This document shows positions 1 to 10,900 of a stretch of DNA of 64,000 nucleotides, piece after piece (within the stretch, counting starts at the first letter, position 1; the number at the start of each line of letters is the position of its first letter). Under the pieces are notes generated by a model. That model made no database searches. It was given only the letters and a program-made list of their open reading frames with translations, and had not been told where the DNA came from. Both the position numbers and the translations under genes were made by a program. Source of the DNA: Myoxocephalus aenaeus (taxonomy: Eukaryota; Chordata; Actinopteri; Perciformes; Cottidae); assembly GCA_038501785.1 (NCBI GenBank), contig JBAMJR010000151.1, positions 5,792,001-5,856,000 of the forward strand. Direction: 5' to 3'.

Positions 1-537
1 CATAATCAGTAGTAAATCTGTCAGAGCAAAAAGAAAAAACACAAAACACTTCAGAAACTGTGAAACTGGATAGAGATAGGTAGAAAAAAGAAAGAAAAAA
101 AAGTTCTCAAATGCAGTTGGGAAAACCTCCCAGCATCACACAGCAGCTGCCTGGTGGGCTTTCTGTAATACACAGACCAGAGTTGTACACGCGGTATAAA
201 GATTACCAAGGTTTGTCTAGGGGATACAACAGCTGGCATGACAAGAAGGTAACAGACAGAGAGCGAGACGCAGTGCACAGAAAAGAACAATTCCCTGGTG
301 AGTGTGCACACTTGATGAATACATTTGTAACTGCTGGAAAGGTTTGTCAACACAGCACTCAATGCTCATTTCATCTTCTCATGACTAGAGTGAAACGATT
401 CAGAGAAGACTGCAAGAAAAGAACAAACACCCTGTGAAAGAAAATCCATGCTCTCAATATTGTCATTGTGCAAGTATCTTCCTGAGGCATTTTCTGAATT
501 TGGCATTTTGCTGGAGCAGTAAAAAAGTGCCTCTCAC

Positions 538-600
538 CTGCAGGTTCTTCCCTTTGAAGCTGCATTCTTCTCTTTTTCCAGCAGGAGTTCCCCACGTCAG
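538..600 (-). CDS. sema4b: sema4b-like coding exon 3 (Sema domain, partial gene)
   Basis: Third visible coding exon of the minus-strand semaphorin, 63 nt or 21 codons (residues 95-115), phase 0 at both ends. A pyrimidine-rich tract ending in CAG precedes base 600, and a CAG/GTGAGA donor follows base 538. The peptide contains WG, then the Cys-containing motif CSFKGK. In class-4 semaphorins this position is a Trp followed by a Lys-rich stretch and a conserved Cys of the Sema beta-propeller. The CSFKGK form is, from memory, the SEMA4B version; 4C, 4D and 4G differ here. Sema4B is a single-pass membrane guidance and adhesion ligand with an extracellular Sema domain, a PSI domain and an Ig domain. 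The remaining exons lie left of base 1. The frame continues exactly from the exon at 1083-1243. Confidence 0.87.
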
Positions 601-1082
601 CTGAAGATGAAAAAGAAACTTTTAGGGCGGCTGTGGCTCATGGATAGAGTGGTCGTCCTACGACCGCAAGGTTCACGGTTCGATCCCTGGTCTCCCCATA
701 GTTTGCATGTTGAAGTGTCCTTGAGCAAGACACTGAACCCCCAGTTGCTCCCTGGGCGCTAAATTGCTAAGGATGGGTTAAATGCAGAGAGAAATTTCAT
801 GTATGTAATATGACGAACGTAATAACATGTATGATCTAATATCAACATGTATACAAATAACTGGTGCGTGTTATGAAATAAACCAAATAACCTCTGATGA
901 CGCAGCAAAGGACATGTTGGTATTTTATTATGAATATTTGCATTCAGATAAAACTATTACCTAATAAGTCTAAAAAAAATAATATTTACATATATTTAGA
1001 AGTGAGAGTAAATGATCTGCCAGCCCACCTCTTCGCTGCAATGGTTCCTCTGATAATCCACTGGGCGTGTTGACATACTCAC
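601..1082 (-). other. sema4b intron 2
   Basis: 482-bp intron with a GTGAGT donor at its right end (minus strand) and a polypyrimidine/CAG acceptor at its left end. A tRNA-derived SINE lies inside it on the opposite strand (625-810). The rest is AT-rich unique sequence. Confidence 0.8.
625..810 (+). mobile_element. tRNA-derived SINE, copy 1
   Basis: The head is tRNA-like, with an A-box-like GTGGCTCATGGATAGAG and a B box GGTTCGATCCC about 30 bp later, matching an internal RNA polymerase III promoter. A body follows (CATGTTGAAGTGTCCTTGAG, then AAGACACTGAACCCC) that is shared with the copy at 39957-40150. The 3' tail is degenerate here. It sits in sema4b intron 2, antisense to the gene. Confidence 0.8.
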
Positions 1083-1243
1083 GTTTTTCTGGAGCTTGGT
1101 CTTGCTGATGTCCGAGAGGCTGAGGGCAAACAGCGCCTCCCTGGCTCCGACGTACAGCATGTCGTCCTCCTGGCTGAGCAGCAAGGAGGTGTAATTGAAG
1201 ACGCCGTCCACTGAGAATCTCTTGGCCGACCTCTCCTTTGCAT
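1083..1243 (-). CDS. sema4b: sema4b-like coding exon 2 (start of Sema domain)
   Basis: 161-nt exon encoding residues 41-94 of the semaphorin. On the minus strand a TTTTTTTTCCCTCCCAG acceptor precedes base 1243, and AAC/GTGAGT gives a strong donor after base 1083. The first codon (Asn41) is split, with one base coming from the signal-peptide exon. The peptide holds an NYT glycosylation sequon at residues 57-59 and the near-invariant semaphorin stretch LYVGAREALFAL at residues 70-81, the first blade of the Sema beta-propeller. Acidic residues (QEDD) just before it are typical of class 4. It ends in phase 0 and reads into the exon at 538-600 without a stop. Class 4 is secure; the 4B assignment relies mostly on exon 3, and the teleost paralog (a or b) cannot be told. 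Confidence 0.93.
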
Positions 1244-1710
1244 CTGGGAGGGAAAAAAAACACACTCTGGAGATTATCATCACATAGCAGGATAGAACAG
1301 AGAGGAACAGACTGGTACAGAACATATCTTGATAGTCCTGCAAGAACCAGAACACACACACACAGAGTTGCTTTGACCTTCTGCAGGGAGAAAAACAACC
1401 AAAGATTTCCATATCTCAGTGCTAGGATTTAAAATGCATGTTAAGGAACGTATGAGGGTTTCAAAAGGTTTTCAAAATGTAATCTCAAGATGAGAAAAAA
1501 AGGTTTTATTCCTGTTATTTGATACAACATACCTGTCAAACGGATTGGTTTTGTGATGATGCTGAAAACATTAGTTTTTCATATCCAACCAGACATGCTA
1601 TAAATGGTAACATTAAAAACTCATTGAATCTGATTCCTGCCATACAATTCCCAAGCTTTCTCAGGTGATCACTACTTTATTTATAATTATTGGTTGACAG
1701 CACTAATAAC
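1244..1710 (-). other. sema4b intron 1, left end
   Basis: Start of the 14.7-kb intron 1 (1244-15970). This part is AT-rich with a short CA run near 1354, and holds nothing coding. Confidence 0.7.
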
Positions 1711-2455
1711 CAGTGGTGTATAGTAACGAAGTAGAAATACTTCGTTACTGTACTTAAGTAGTTTTTTGGGATATCTGTACTCTACTTTACTATTTATATT
1801 TCTGTTTACTTTTACTTTTACTTCACTACATTTTGCAAAGAAAACTGATACTTTTACTCCGATACATTTCCCCTGAAACCTTCGTTACTCGCTACAAAAT
1901 CAAATCTATCTTTAGAAAAAGAAAAAAACATCGGGGACTGTGGTGGAACACAGACTCCACCAAGCAGGTTTTGCGAATCACAATATTCTGCATTAGCCCT
2001 CTACATCCTCTCGTCCAGCGCTCCCAAACCTTTATGCGCCACAGACCGGTTACGTGAAGACAATATTTTATATTTTCACGGACCGGGTCCGACCTCGGAG
2101 AGACGGGAGACAACGACACTTGACGTGTGTTTGTTATGTCCAGTCTACTGACTCTACTCCTAACTAAACCTTTAGTCCAGTCTACTGCTTAACTTATAAC
2201 GCGCTGCACAAAGACAGGATGTTGAAATGGAAGCAGGTTCTCCTGCTTTTTTGGCGATCTCAGGATACTCTGCCTTGGTTTTAATCCAGAACACCGGCAA
2301 AGTTAAACAGACTTTTAAATTTCATTTTTAGAGTAACTTTAGAGTCTGAGGTTACCACAGACGGATGTATGCGGTCTTTTTTCACAATAAAACATCGTTC
2401 CGGCCTTTATTTTTTTAATTTTATTTTTATTTTCCATTCATTCTTTCTGTGCGGC

Positions 2456-2573
2456 CCGGTACCAAGGGACCCACAGACCGGTACCAAGAGACCCACAGCC
2501 CGGTACCAAGGGACCCACAGACCGGTACCAAGGGACCCACAGACCGGTACCAAGGGACCCACAGACCGGTACC
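2456..2573 (+). repeat. 22-bp minisatellite inside hAT copy 1 (5 units)
   Basis: CCGGTACC recurs at 2456, 2478, 2500, 2522, 2544 and 2566, giving five full 22-bp units plus a partial one. Unit 2 has AGAGACC where the others have AGGGACC. The copy at 21860 has one unit fewer. Confidence 0.95.
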
Positions 2574-2593
2574 GGGCGGAATGAGCATACTTC

Positions 2594-2625
2594 AACATGT
2601 TCAACATACTATTATGTTGAACATA
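2594..2625. repeat. Internal hairpin of hAT copy 1
   Basis: ATGTTCAACATA and TATGTTGAACAT form a 12-bp stem around a few bases. The same hairpin follows the minisatellite in copy 2. Confidence 0.75.
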
Positions 2626-2898
2626 ATATATATGGATGGATCACAGCCAACCCAGTTATTTTCAACACAACTCCTTGTCCTTGGTCACGGTGGCCACAGC
2701 ACTTAAAAGAATAAACTTCATAATTCTCAAAATTCTGACCCTTTGCTTTTTTATTAAAAGCATGTACTTTTACTTTCAATAGTTAAGTACATTTTATATC
2801 AGAAAAATACTTTTGATACTTAAGTACAGAAAATATCAGATACTTTAAGACTTTTACTCAAGTAGTATTTTATTAGGTGACTTTTACTTGAGTAATTT

Positions 2899-5800
2899 AA
2901 GAACAATTAGGCCACAAGTTAAACTGAAAACTAAAAAGTGATTAAAGTAAATATATCAATGTAGAAATAACTAGCCATATGCTGAGCCATACATTTTGTT
3001 GTATGTTGAATCCCCCAAAAAATACTTGTTCAGAGGGTAGCTCTGCCTTAATAAAACACACATTATTAAACCCCAAAACCACAACTGACTACCACATAAA
3101 CACAAAACAACTCCCACTCCAATGTGTTGGCCAAACACAAATATACGATCGGAAAGGTAACAGCATCTGAACTCATGTTTTACTACTTCCAAGGAAATAT
3201 GCGAGTCAAGGCTTCACAGAAAGCCACAAATCTTACAGGAAACAACAACAAGGGGACAGACATCACATTACATCCGACACACAGCACAACACATCGTGGT
3301 GAGCCTCAGTCAAATCAATTTATGACACAAAGGGGGAAGCTCTCACTGAGCCTGTTGTCACTTCTGTACGCCTCAGTCCTGTCCTCTCGGTTTATCCCTC
3401 TCGCACAGCAGCAGCCAGCAGCTACTGGAGCTCAACGAGAACGCCTGTGAGCCACGTCTACACTTTCCTGTGCTGATCGGCTCTCTCTGCTCTGCACTGG
3501 CAGTAGTGTAAAAAAAAAAAAAAAACGCTTCTTCCACTCAACGGCAATCTAAAACTCCTTCATTCTGCTGCTCGCCAACCCTCTTCAAATGGATGCCTTT
3601 AGCAGTGGGCCACAAGTCAAATTAGTTACTTTCCCACGTCGCTCCCTTCCCTGAAGCCTCAAATAGTAATAATGATTAAGTAGCGATTCAACGTACACGT
3701 TGCACCCTTTTAGCCAATTCTCTTGGCATCAAAAACAAGCCAGGATCTTCTACTACAGAGGCATCAGCAGCAGTTTTTGTTTTTACTGCATGCCACTGTG
3801 AACGTGCAGTTTCAAGAGACCCAATATAAAAGCCAGCAAAGGGCTCAGGAAGTCGTGATTATGGTTTATTCAAGACCTTCAAGTATTGTGATCCTTAGAG
3901 AAATAATAGCGGAGTTTGAGTCCATGTGGATGTTATCGCTTGACATATATCAACACGACTAACAATCTTCTTGAGGTCATCAACGACATGGGATATGTGT
4001 AATCAAATATTAGTGTGTCTATTGCTTACATACTTCTTACCCTTTGCAGTTTTTGACCATTTTGTTTATCTATTGCCTCCCATTCCAAACATATTAAACA
4101 CACTTGATGTGCTCCCCAAGCCAAAACACTGGGGGTCACGGACTCCATTTGCTTCTCCAAATAAGATTACTGCTTTGTATCTGGAGTCGTCATCACCACT
4201 ATTTGCTGCAGTTAAAACCGTTTACAGCATTTCCCTTGTGTATAACCAGCAAGCTGCTTTCAAATCAGACTTCTGATAATAATAATAAAAAATTTTAAAA
4301 AGACACCAGCGGTAAGTTTATCTCCAACACTCCAGGTGGTGCATAATGCAAATGGTGCCAGTAAAGAGCAATAAATGTTTACAACCCACGACCTAAACTT
4401 TCCAATATGCTCACAAACAAATGGTTCCCCCAACACTCAAGGCACTTTTGGCAGATGATCTCTTTCCAGTGAAAAGCAGCTGCACAGGCCTAATCTTGTC
4501 CAAAATCAAATCATAGTCCCTTTCCAGATCAACAGCCCTCTTTCTGTTTAAAACGTTGTGACATCTGGAGTTAATGAAGAGGAGGGCCTGGCTTTAAACT
4601 TCACCAAGGGGATACAGAATAATAAATAAATAAAAAAAAACTTCCTTTTGTCATTCAGGATGGGAAAAATGTAAGTTCTGATGTGAAGAAGCAGAGGCTG
4701 GTTTTTGATTCGATGTAAATGCTCATAAAGAGAGCTATCCGCGGTCCCAGTGGACCCTGCCGATGGCAGACAAAGGAGTGCCATCTCTCCTCTCAACAGG
4801 GGAACATATCATAGCTTGACTGCCATGGCTCCCCTGAGTTTGGGCTATTCACTGGAACCCAAAACAGCCTTCCTTCAGCATATTAAAACTCCCTGACATA
4901 AATCACAGTGACATCCTTTTAGACAGACAATGGAATAACGAGCAAAGGCGAGCAAACTCATGGAACCTTTACTCATAGAGCGGTCCGAGGCTACTTAGTG
5001 GCTGTGTGTGTGTGTGTGTGTGTGTAGTAACCAGGAAGATTGGATTGAGATGTTGACCTATAAAGAAACATCCAGACAAGGGAAGAAAATGTTATTTTCA
5101 AAGCACTCCGAGATGGATTTCTGATAAGAGCAGAAGGTCAAGCCAGTAACAAACGTCAGTTGTGTCAAGCTGCAGCGAATTCCAGCAGAAACTCATAGCT
5201 TTCTCTTTTTTTCCATCTACAGCAGTTGGTTCTCTGGGAGATTTTTTTACACTCTCCGATGCAGCAGATCAGTTGTGTGCTTTGACATGCTTGCAGCAGA
5301 ATGCCGGGCATCTGCAGGTCGTTTCACAGCCAGGCACCGGGTGCATTCATCGCCCGCCTGTTTAATCAGTCGGCTGTCACCAAAACCGGGGCCCTAAACC
5401 TCTGCTATTGCTCATCACATCACACCTTCCATCAATATGGCTGCTTTATTGCCGGCTTTTAACATGCTGAATTAGTTAATAGCACAGGTTCTTTGAAGTC
5501 AAACTGTGTATATTTGCCTCATTTCTCTGTGGTTATGAATGCCTGCAAGCTGCAAAATAAATTGGCCAATGGCCTAAACCAGAGCGCAGCCGCACAATTC
5601 AAGTGATGCATTGTTTGAGAGCAGATGAGGGTCTGCATGACATACTGACATTTAGGAAGTGAATGTCTTTGCTTCACTGGCACGTAATAACTCTTCAGAA
5701 ATTAATTGGTTGAAATTCAATGTTGGCAGTGTATTCATTCATTGTGATGTTTTTATTTTATTTATTTTTTCAGTGGAGGTAAAGATGGCAGGAACAAATC

Positions 5801-6040
5801 ATAGCACGGAGGATTTCAGAGAGCAACTGCTCTGATCACAGAAATGTTTGTGAGAGAATCAGACTAAATCTGTGCACACATGATGAACAGCTACAAACGT
5901 CTTGAATTAAAACAGAGACACGTGTAGGGAAAGTCCTACATCTTCTTCCATAAGTACAGTATGTTATATTCCCCGCATACAGATGCTAGTGTTAATGTGA
6001 GCTGCCTTACTGATAATGCAACATGCAATGACTAATAGGT
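2899..6040 (-). other. sema4b intron 1, unique part A
   Basis: About 3.1 kb of AT-rich intronic DNA with no recognisable exon. It contains an A-run near 3510-3525 and a (GT)n run at 5003-5025. Small ORFs here lack known motifs and codon bias. Confidence 0.6.
5003..5025. repeat. (GT)n microsatellite
   Basis: About 11 GT units. Confidence 0.9.
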
Positions 6041-7916
6041 CAGAAACCGTTTATTAGCCAGGAATGTTTTCACACAAACGAGGAATTTTTTGAGGTGGAA
6101 GGTGCATACATTGGACATGGACATGGGACGTAAGACGAGACAAACAACAATCAACGAAAACAACAGTGCAATTGGTATTAAAATATGTGTAAGATAAGCA
6201 AGTGCTCAGTCAACAGATACGTTAATGTGAATGTACGTTAAAGTGACATGTGTATTTAAGTTAAAGTGTATGTTAAAGTGACGAGTGTTTAAGTATGCGG
6301 TGTGCAGAGGAGTGAATGGTAAAGAGAAATAAAAATAAAGAAGAGAAAATAAAAATAAAAATTAAGAGTTAAAATTAAAAATTAAAAATTAAAATAGCTG
6401 GGGGTGACAGAGTCAGTCAGTGGGGGACCCGAGCCCCATTGATGAGCCCGACTGCTGACGGGAAGAAACTGTTTGTGTGGCGTGAGGTCTTGGTCCTGAT
6501 GGACCTCAGCCTCCTGCCAGAGGGGAGGGACTCGAACAGGATATGTCCAGGGTGAGAGTGGTCAGCTGCAATCTTCCTAGCTCGCCTCAGAGTCCTGGAG
6601 GCGAACAAGTCCTGGAGGGATGGCAGATTACAGCCAATCACCCTCTCAGCAGAGCGGATGATGCGCTGCAGCCTGGCCTTGTCCTTGGCAGTGGCTGCGG
6701 TGTGCCAGACGGTGATGGAGGAGCAGAGGATGGACTCAACGATGGCAGTGTAGAAGTGCACCATCATTTTCATCGGCAGGTTAAACTTCTTCAGCTGCCT
6801 CAGGAAGAACATCCTCTGCTGGGCCTTCTTGGCGATGGAGCTGATGTTCAGTTCCCACTTGAGGTCCTGGGAAATGATGGAGCCCAGGAAGCGGAAGGAC
6901 TCCACAGCGTCGACGGGGGAGTCACACAGGGTGAGAGGGGCTGCGTTCTTTCTGAAGTCCACAACCATCTCCACTGTCTTCAGAGCGTTGAGCTCCAGGT
7001 TGTTCTGGCTGCACCAGGTCACCAGGTGGTCAGTCTCCCACCTGTAGGCGGACTCGTCCCCACCAGAGATGAGTCCAATGAGGGTGGTGTCATCCGCGAA
7101 CTTCAGGAGCTTGACGGACTGGTGGAGTCCACTGCAGGTGGAGTCGGGCACGTGCAGCTGGGAGAGCTTGTACTGCAGCAGAGATGGGATGATGGTGTTG
7201 AAGGCAGAGCTGAAGTCCACGAACAGGATCCTGGCGTAGGTTCCTGGGGGGTCCAGATGCTGGAGGATGTAGTGGAGGGCCATGTTGACAGCATCGTCTA
7301 CAGACCTGTTGGCCCTGTAGGCGAACTGCAGAGGGTCCAGGAGTGGGTCAGTCAGGGTTTTGAGGTGGGACAGGACCAGGCGCTCAAAAGACTTCATGAC
7401 CACAGAGGTCAGGGCGACGGGCCTGTAGTCATTGAGTCCTGTGATCCTTGGTTTCTTGGGGACGGGGATGATGGTGGAGGCCTTGAAGCAGGCTGGCACG
7501 TGGCATGTCTCCAGGGAGGTGTTGAAGATCTCAGTGAACACCGGGGACAGCTGATCAGCACAGTGCTTCAGGGTGGAGGGTGAGACAGAGTCCGGGCCCG
7601 CTGCTTTGCGGGGGTTCTGCTTTTTGAAGAGCCTGTTGACGTCCCTCTCCAGAATAGTGAGGGTCGTCGCTGGGGAGGTGTGAGCCTCCGATGGGCTGGG
7701 GGAGGGGGAGATGATGGCCTGTGGGGCGTGGCGTCAGGACTGCTCCATTGTCTTTCAAAGCGACAGTAGAACTCGTTCAGCTCGTCTGCTAGGCGGAGGT
7801 CGTTCATGGCGTGGGGGGTTTTCGGCTTGTAGTTGGTGATCTGCCTGAGCCCTCTCCAGACAGAAGCAGAGTCACTTGCTGAGAGCTGTTGTTGCAGTTT
7901 CTCAGAGTACAGTCGT
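6041..7916 (-). mobile_element. L2/Rex-like non-LTR retrotransposon, copy A (truncated, degenerate)
   Basis: 5'-truncated LINE on the minus strand inside sema4b intron 1. Its reading frame contains reverse transcriptase landmarks: PVPKK and NDYRPVALTS (fingers), FVDFSSAFNTI (motif A, catalytic Asp) and KFADDTTLIG (motif C, FADD). The C-terminal part holds SGRRLRSIRTKTSR, as in copies B and C. Compared with copy B about 50 residues are missing between the HVPDSTC and HQSVKLLKFADD stretches, which removes motif B. A frameshift separates the upstream piece (7568-7807) from the main frame (6417-7541). The 3' UTR ends in an AATAAACGG-type sequence and CTGAC without a hexamer array. It is inactive. 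The clade (CR1/L2/Rex group) is inferred from motif style. Confidence 0.88.
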
Positions 7917-10900
7917 TAATAGGTGCTCGTCTGCTGGCAGACACACACGATGCCTAGGAAAACATTTACATTTAAACCAGGTATAACATCTTAATTTGGG
8001 AGCTTTAGAGGAATTGGTAACAACATTGTGTTACATTTGGATAGAGCCAGGCATGCCATTTTTCAGTCTTTATTTATATACAGTACGCTTTACACGGCTG
8101 CTGGCTCCACTTTGACTATATATACACTATTTATTTTCTCATAGTTTGAGACACACAAGTGGCTGTTTGCGTGTAGATATAAAACTCAGTGCTCTTGAGA
8201 TATAAAATGCTTATGAATCATCAAAAATAATTAATGATCCAGACACATAAATAAATCTTTTATTAGGATTCTGGATAACTCCGTCAGTGTTGAGACCTCC
8301 AAAATAGCACAGCGACATCAATTAAGATTTCCTCTGAATCCCTTCATTCACATCACAGCTGAGAGTATTCAGTGTGCGCTTACTCACCATTGAGGTAACT
8401 AAGATATCATCAGACGGTGCCGGCTTGCAGACACAATGTCACAGAGAAATAAAATACATGCCAGCACGTTGGCAGGCATCATATTTCAGAGAAAGATTAA
8501 ACTATTTTTTGAAGGTTTAATAGTATTCCAAGGGTGGGGCGATTGATTGGCTGCTTAAACGCCTGCCAAGACACTCCTAAAAGCCGCGACTGTAAACATG
8601 CCCCAGATTTGCTAAAGCAGTGTGAGCCAAGTCACAAGACAAGGGGGCAACGGGGACAGAGGGGTTTGCTTGCAGCCGGACGAAAAAAGAAGAAAAAAAG
8701 AGAAGAGAGCGTAGCACAGTTGATATTAATCTCACACAAGCTCTGTTTATCTTACATGCACAACACACATTTATCCCCCAAAAACAGTATCCATCTCTTC
8801 CCTTTGCAAGCGGATGCTACACAAGAGTGCACCGCTTCAAGGCTCTCCGTTTTACAGGATTTGACAATGGACTTGATAGCGGCGCAGGAGCTCCTGACAG
8901 AAGCCGACAGGAGTCGCTTCAAGGTCATCGCGGCACTGAACCACGTGATATTTGGGAGAAGTGATGGTTATTTCATTGTCTGTGACTACTGGCAACCAAG
9001 AGCTGCTGCAGTATACCAGCCACTGTCTGTCTGCACAGTGAGAACACCCTATGACGAGGAGGCAGACTGGCTTGGAGCAAACTTCACATATTTCCTTTCC
9101 ATCTTAACATGAATATTTTACCCAGTCTTTATTAAACTGTCAAAGAAATCACTGGGGTTACGCGAGCGGATTCTGTTATATTTAAAAACACCCAAATGAA
9201 TGTGAGTAAAAACTCTACAAAAGCTGATAGACAAAGAAAAATCACACTTTACTAGGTTGTAAATAAAAGCTGTCAGCACTGGCTCAGTTGGAGTGCGACA
9301 CCGACAGTATCTGTAAGGCCGGGCAATACGGCTCACAGATGTGTTGTTGGTAATCACAGGGAATGATGGTGTGGCTTTGCTGCAATGGTGTGCACTGTAC
9401 ACGCTGTGTATGTGTGTGCAAGAGTGTGTGCAAGAGTGTACATCATACTGAGAGACAGCTGCACCTTGCAGATAATAACCAGAGCCTGACAGTGTGTAAG
9501 TGCAGTGTTTGCGGTGTGTGAGGATTATGCAGTAAAAAGGTGTCACATGGTTACATGTGCAGGCTCGGAATCAGGGGAACAACAACAAAACATGAAATGA
9601 CTGAATATTTGTTAGCAATGTCGAACACGTGTAGAATTCCAGGAAATACTGGAAAATGTCCCCTTTAGCCCTATAGAAAAAAACAGCACGAGTGCATTAA
9701 ATGCTGCAAACCTCTAAAAGCAAAAAACAGGGGTCTGACAGAGACGTGATGCGCTGCTCTGTAATTATTGGCTCTTAGGTGTCATCCTGATGCACTCTAG
9801 ATTTGGCACGCACCCACCCAACACTCAAAGCAGTGGAGCGATGTAGCGCAGTGGTCTATCACGGCTGAAAGCTTACAAAATCCTGGATATTAGCGAGGCG
9901 AGACACTCTATGTGGTATCTGAGTGGGTTATTCAAACAGGCTGAAACAGTGAGAGGGAGAAGGATAGTTGGTATAATTTCCTCACACATACCATTCAAAA
10001 TAGACGTGCCTGTGCTTGTCATGTGTGGGATGCCTCTCTCTCCCCCTCTCTCCCTCCTACCCTCTCTCTAAAGACAGTAGATGTCACAGGAATCTGATGC
10101 ACACAGACTCAGATTTTTAAGATATGCATATTTTTGGGGCCTTTAATAAATGGAAAATGAATCTGCCAACTTTCGTTGAGCCTTCCGAGCTTATTAATGG
10201 GGTTTAAATTAGAATCTATTCATTTCTTTTATGGTCAGCATTTCTCAAAGCATTAGTGATTCAATGTATTTTCATTCTGTAATTTACTAAAATAGTAGAA
10301 TTTTAAAAGGAGCCGTGCAACGTGCGTACAGTTTATTTGTCGATGAGTGAATGCTACAACTCATGAACCGAGCCTTCCCACACATTGTCAGCCAGCCACC
10401 TGCAACTTGCTGATTAAAGTGTATCGGGTTAGACCCAAAGTTAGAAACTCCGGCTGAGGCGCACTTATGGTTGGCCGACCTTTAAAAGGTGGACCAAATA
10501 TTCTTCTTTCAGCTTACAAAAAAAATATCTTTGAACTGTTTAAAGTTACAAGGAACTTCCATTCATGTCCATTTTGACAGCTTCTTGTGGACAAAAGCGG
10601 TAGAATTAGAGTCCCTTTATATAAAAACTTCAGCAGGGTCCGACAGTCTACTCCGGTCAGTCCTGGTTCTGGTTCTCCCAAGCCTCCCTTACCTCCAGCT
10701 GTTGCCGGTTTAACGTTTTTTAGGATATTAACATCCTTCAGTAGTAGTTTTCATTGTTAGGGGCGGGGCCCGCTATTCTTGCATAGGGGGAATTGAAATT
10801 GCATTCATGCAAACGAGAGATCCACAGGAAATGATGCATGAGTGTAATCCAGCATTCCTGTTTGCAGCACTGCTGAATCACATCTGTATTAAGTTACCGC

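Larger units (their letters stand above)
1711..2898 (+). mobile_element. hAT non-autonomous element, copy 1 (3' end lost)
   Basis: Begins with the hAT terminal motif CAGTGGTGTATA and is almost base-for-base identical to the complete copy at 21115-22348. It has the same palindromic AACGAAGTA/TACTTCGTT hairpin just inside the end, the same 22-bp minisatellite and the same internal hairpin. Identity runs to about 2898 (GAGTAATTT) and then stops, so the last ~70 bp with the right terminal inverted repeat are missing. Small ORFs inside are the same in both copies and do not resemble a transposase, so it would depend on enzyme from elsewhere. It sits in sema4b intron 1. Confidence 0.88.

Noticed and set aside
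625..700. Functional tRNA gene
   Set aside because: Only A- and B-box-like motifs are present, with no clover-leaf pairing and a SINE body attached.
970..1412. 142- and 138-codon minus-strand ORFs over sema4b exon 2
   Set aside because: One is an out-of-frame shadow. The other includes the true exon but reads through both splice sites into intron.
2369..2607. ORFs rich in GPTDRYQ/VPRDPQTG repeats
   Set aside because: They are translations of the 22-bp minisatellite in the hAT element, repeated in the second copy. No protein is implied.
6543..7583. 346-codon plus-strand ORF
   Set aside because: It is the antisense shadow of LINE copy A, with the same Gly/Val/Gln-rich pattern as the antisense of copies B and C.
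10610..10775. Possible promoter (TATATAAAA plus GGGGCGGGGCC)
   Set aside because: The TATA-like and GC-box motifs are ~140 bp apart in an unhelpful order, with no CpG enrichment and no splice-competent exon after them.
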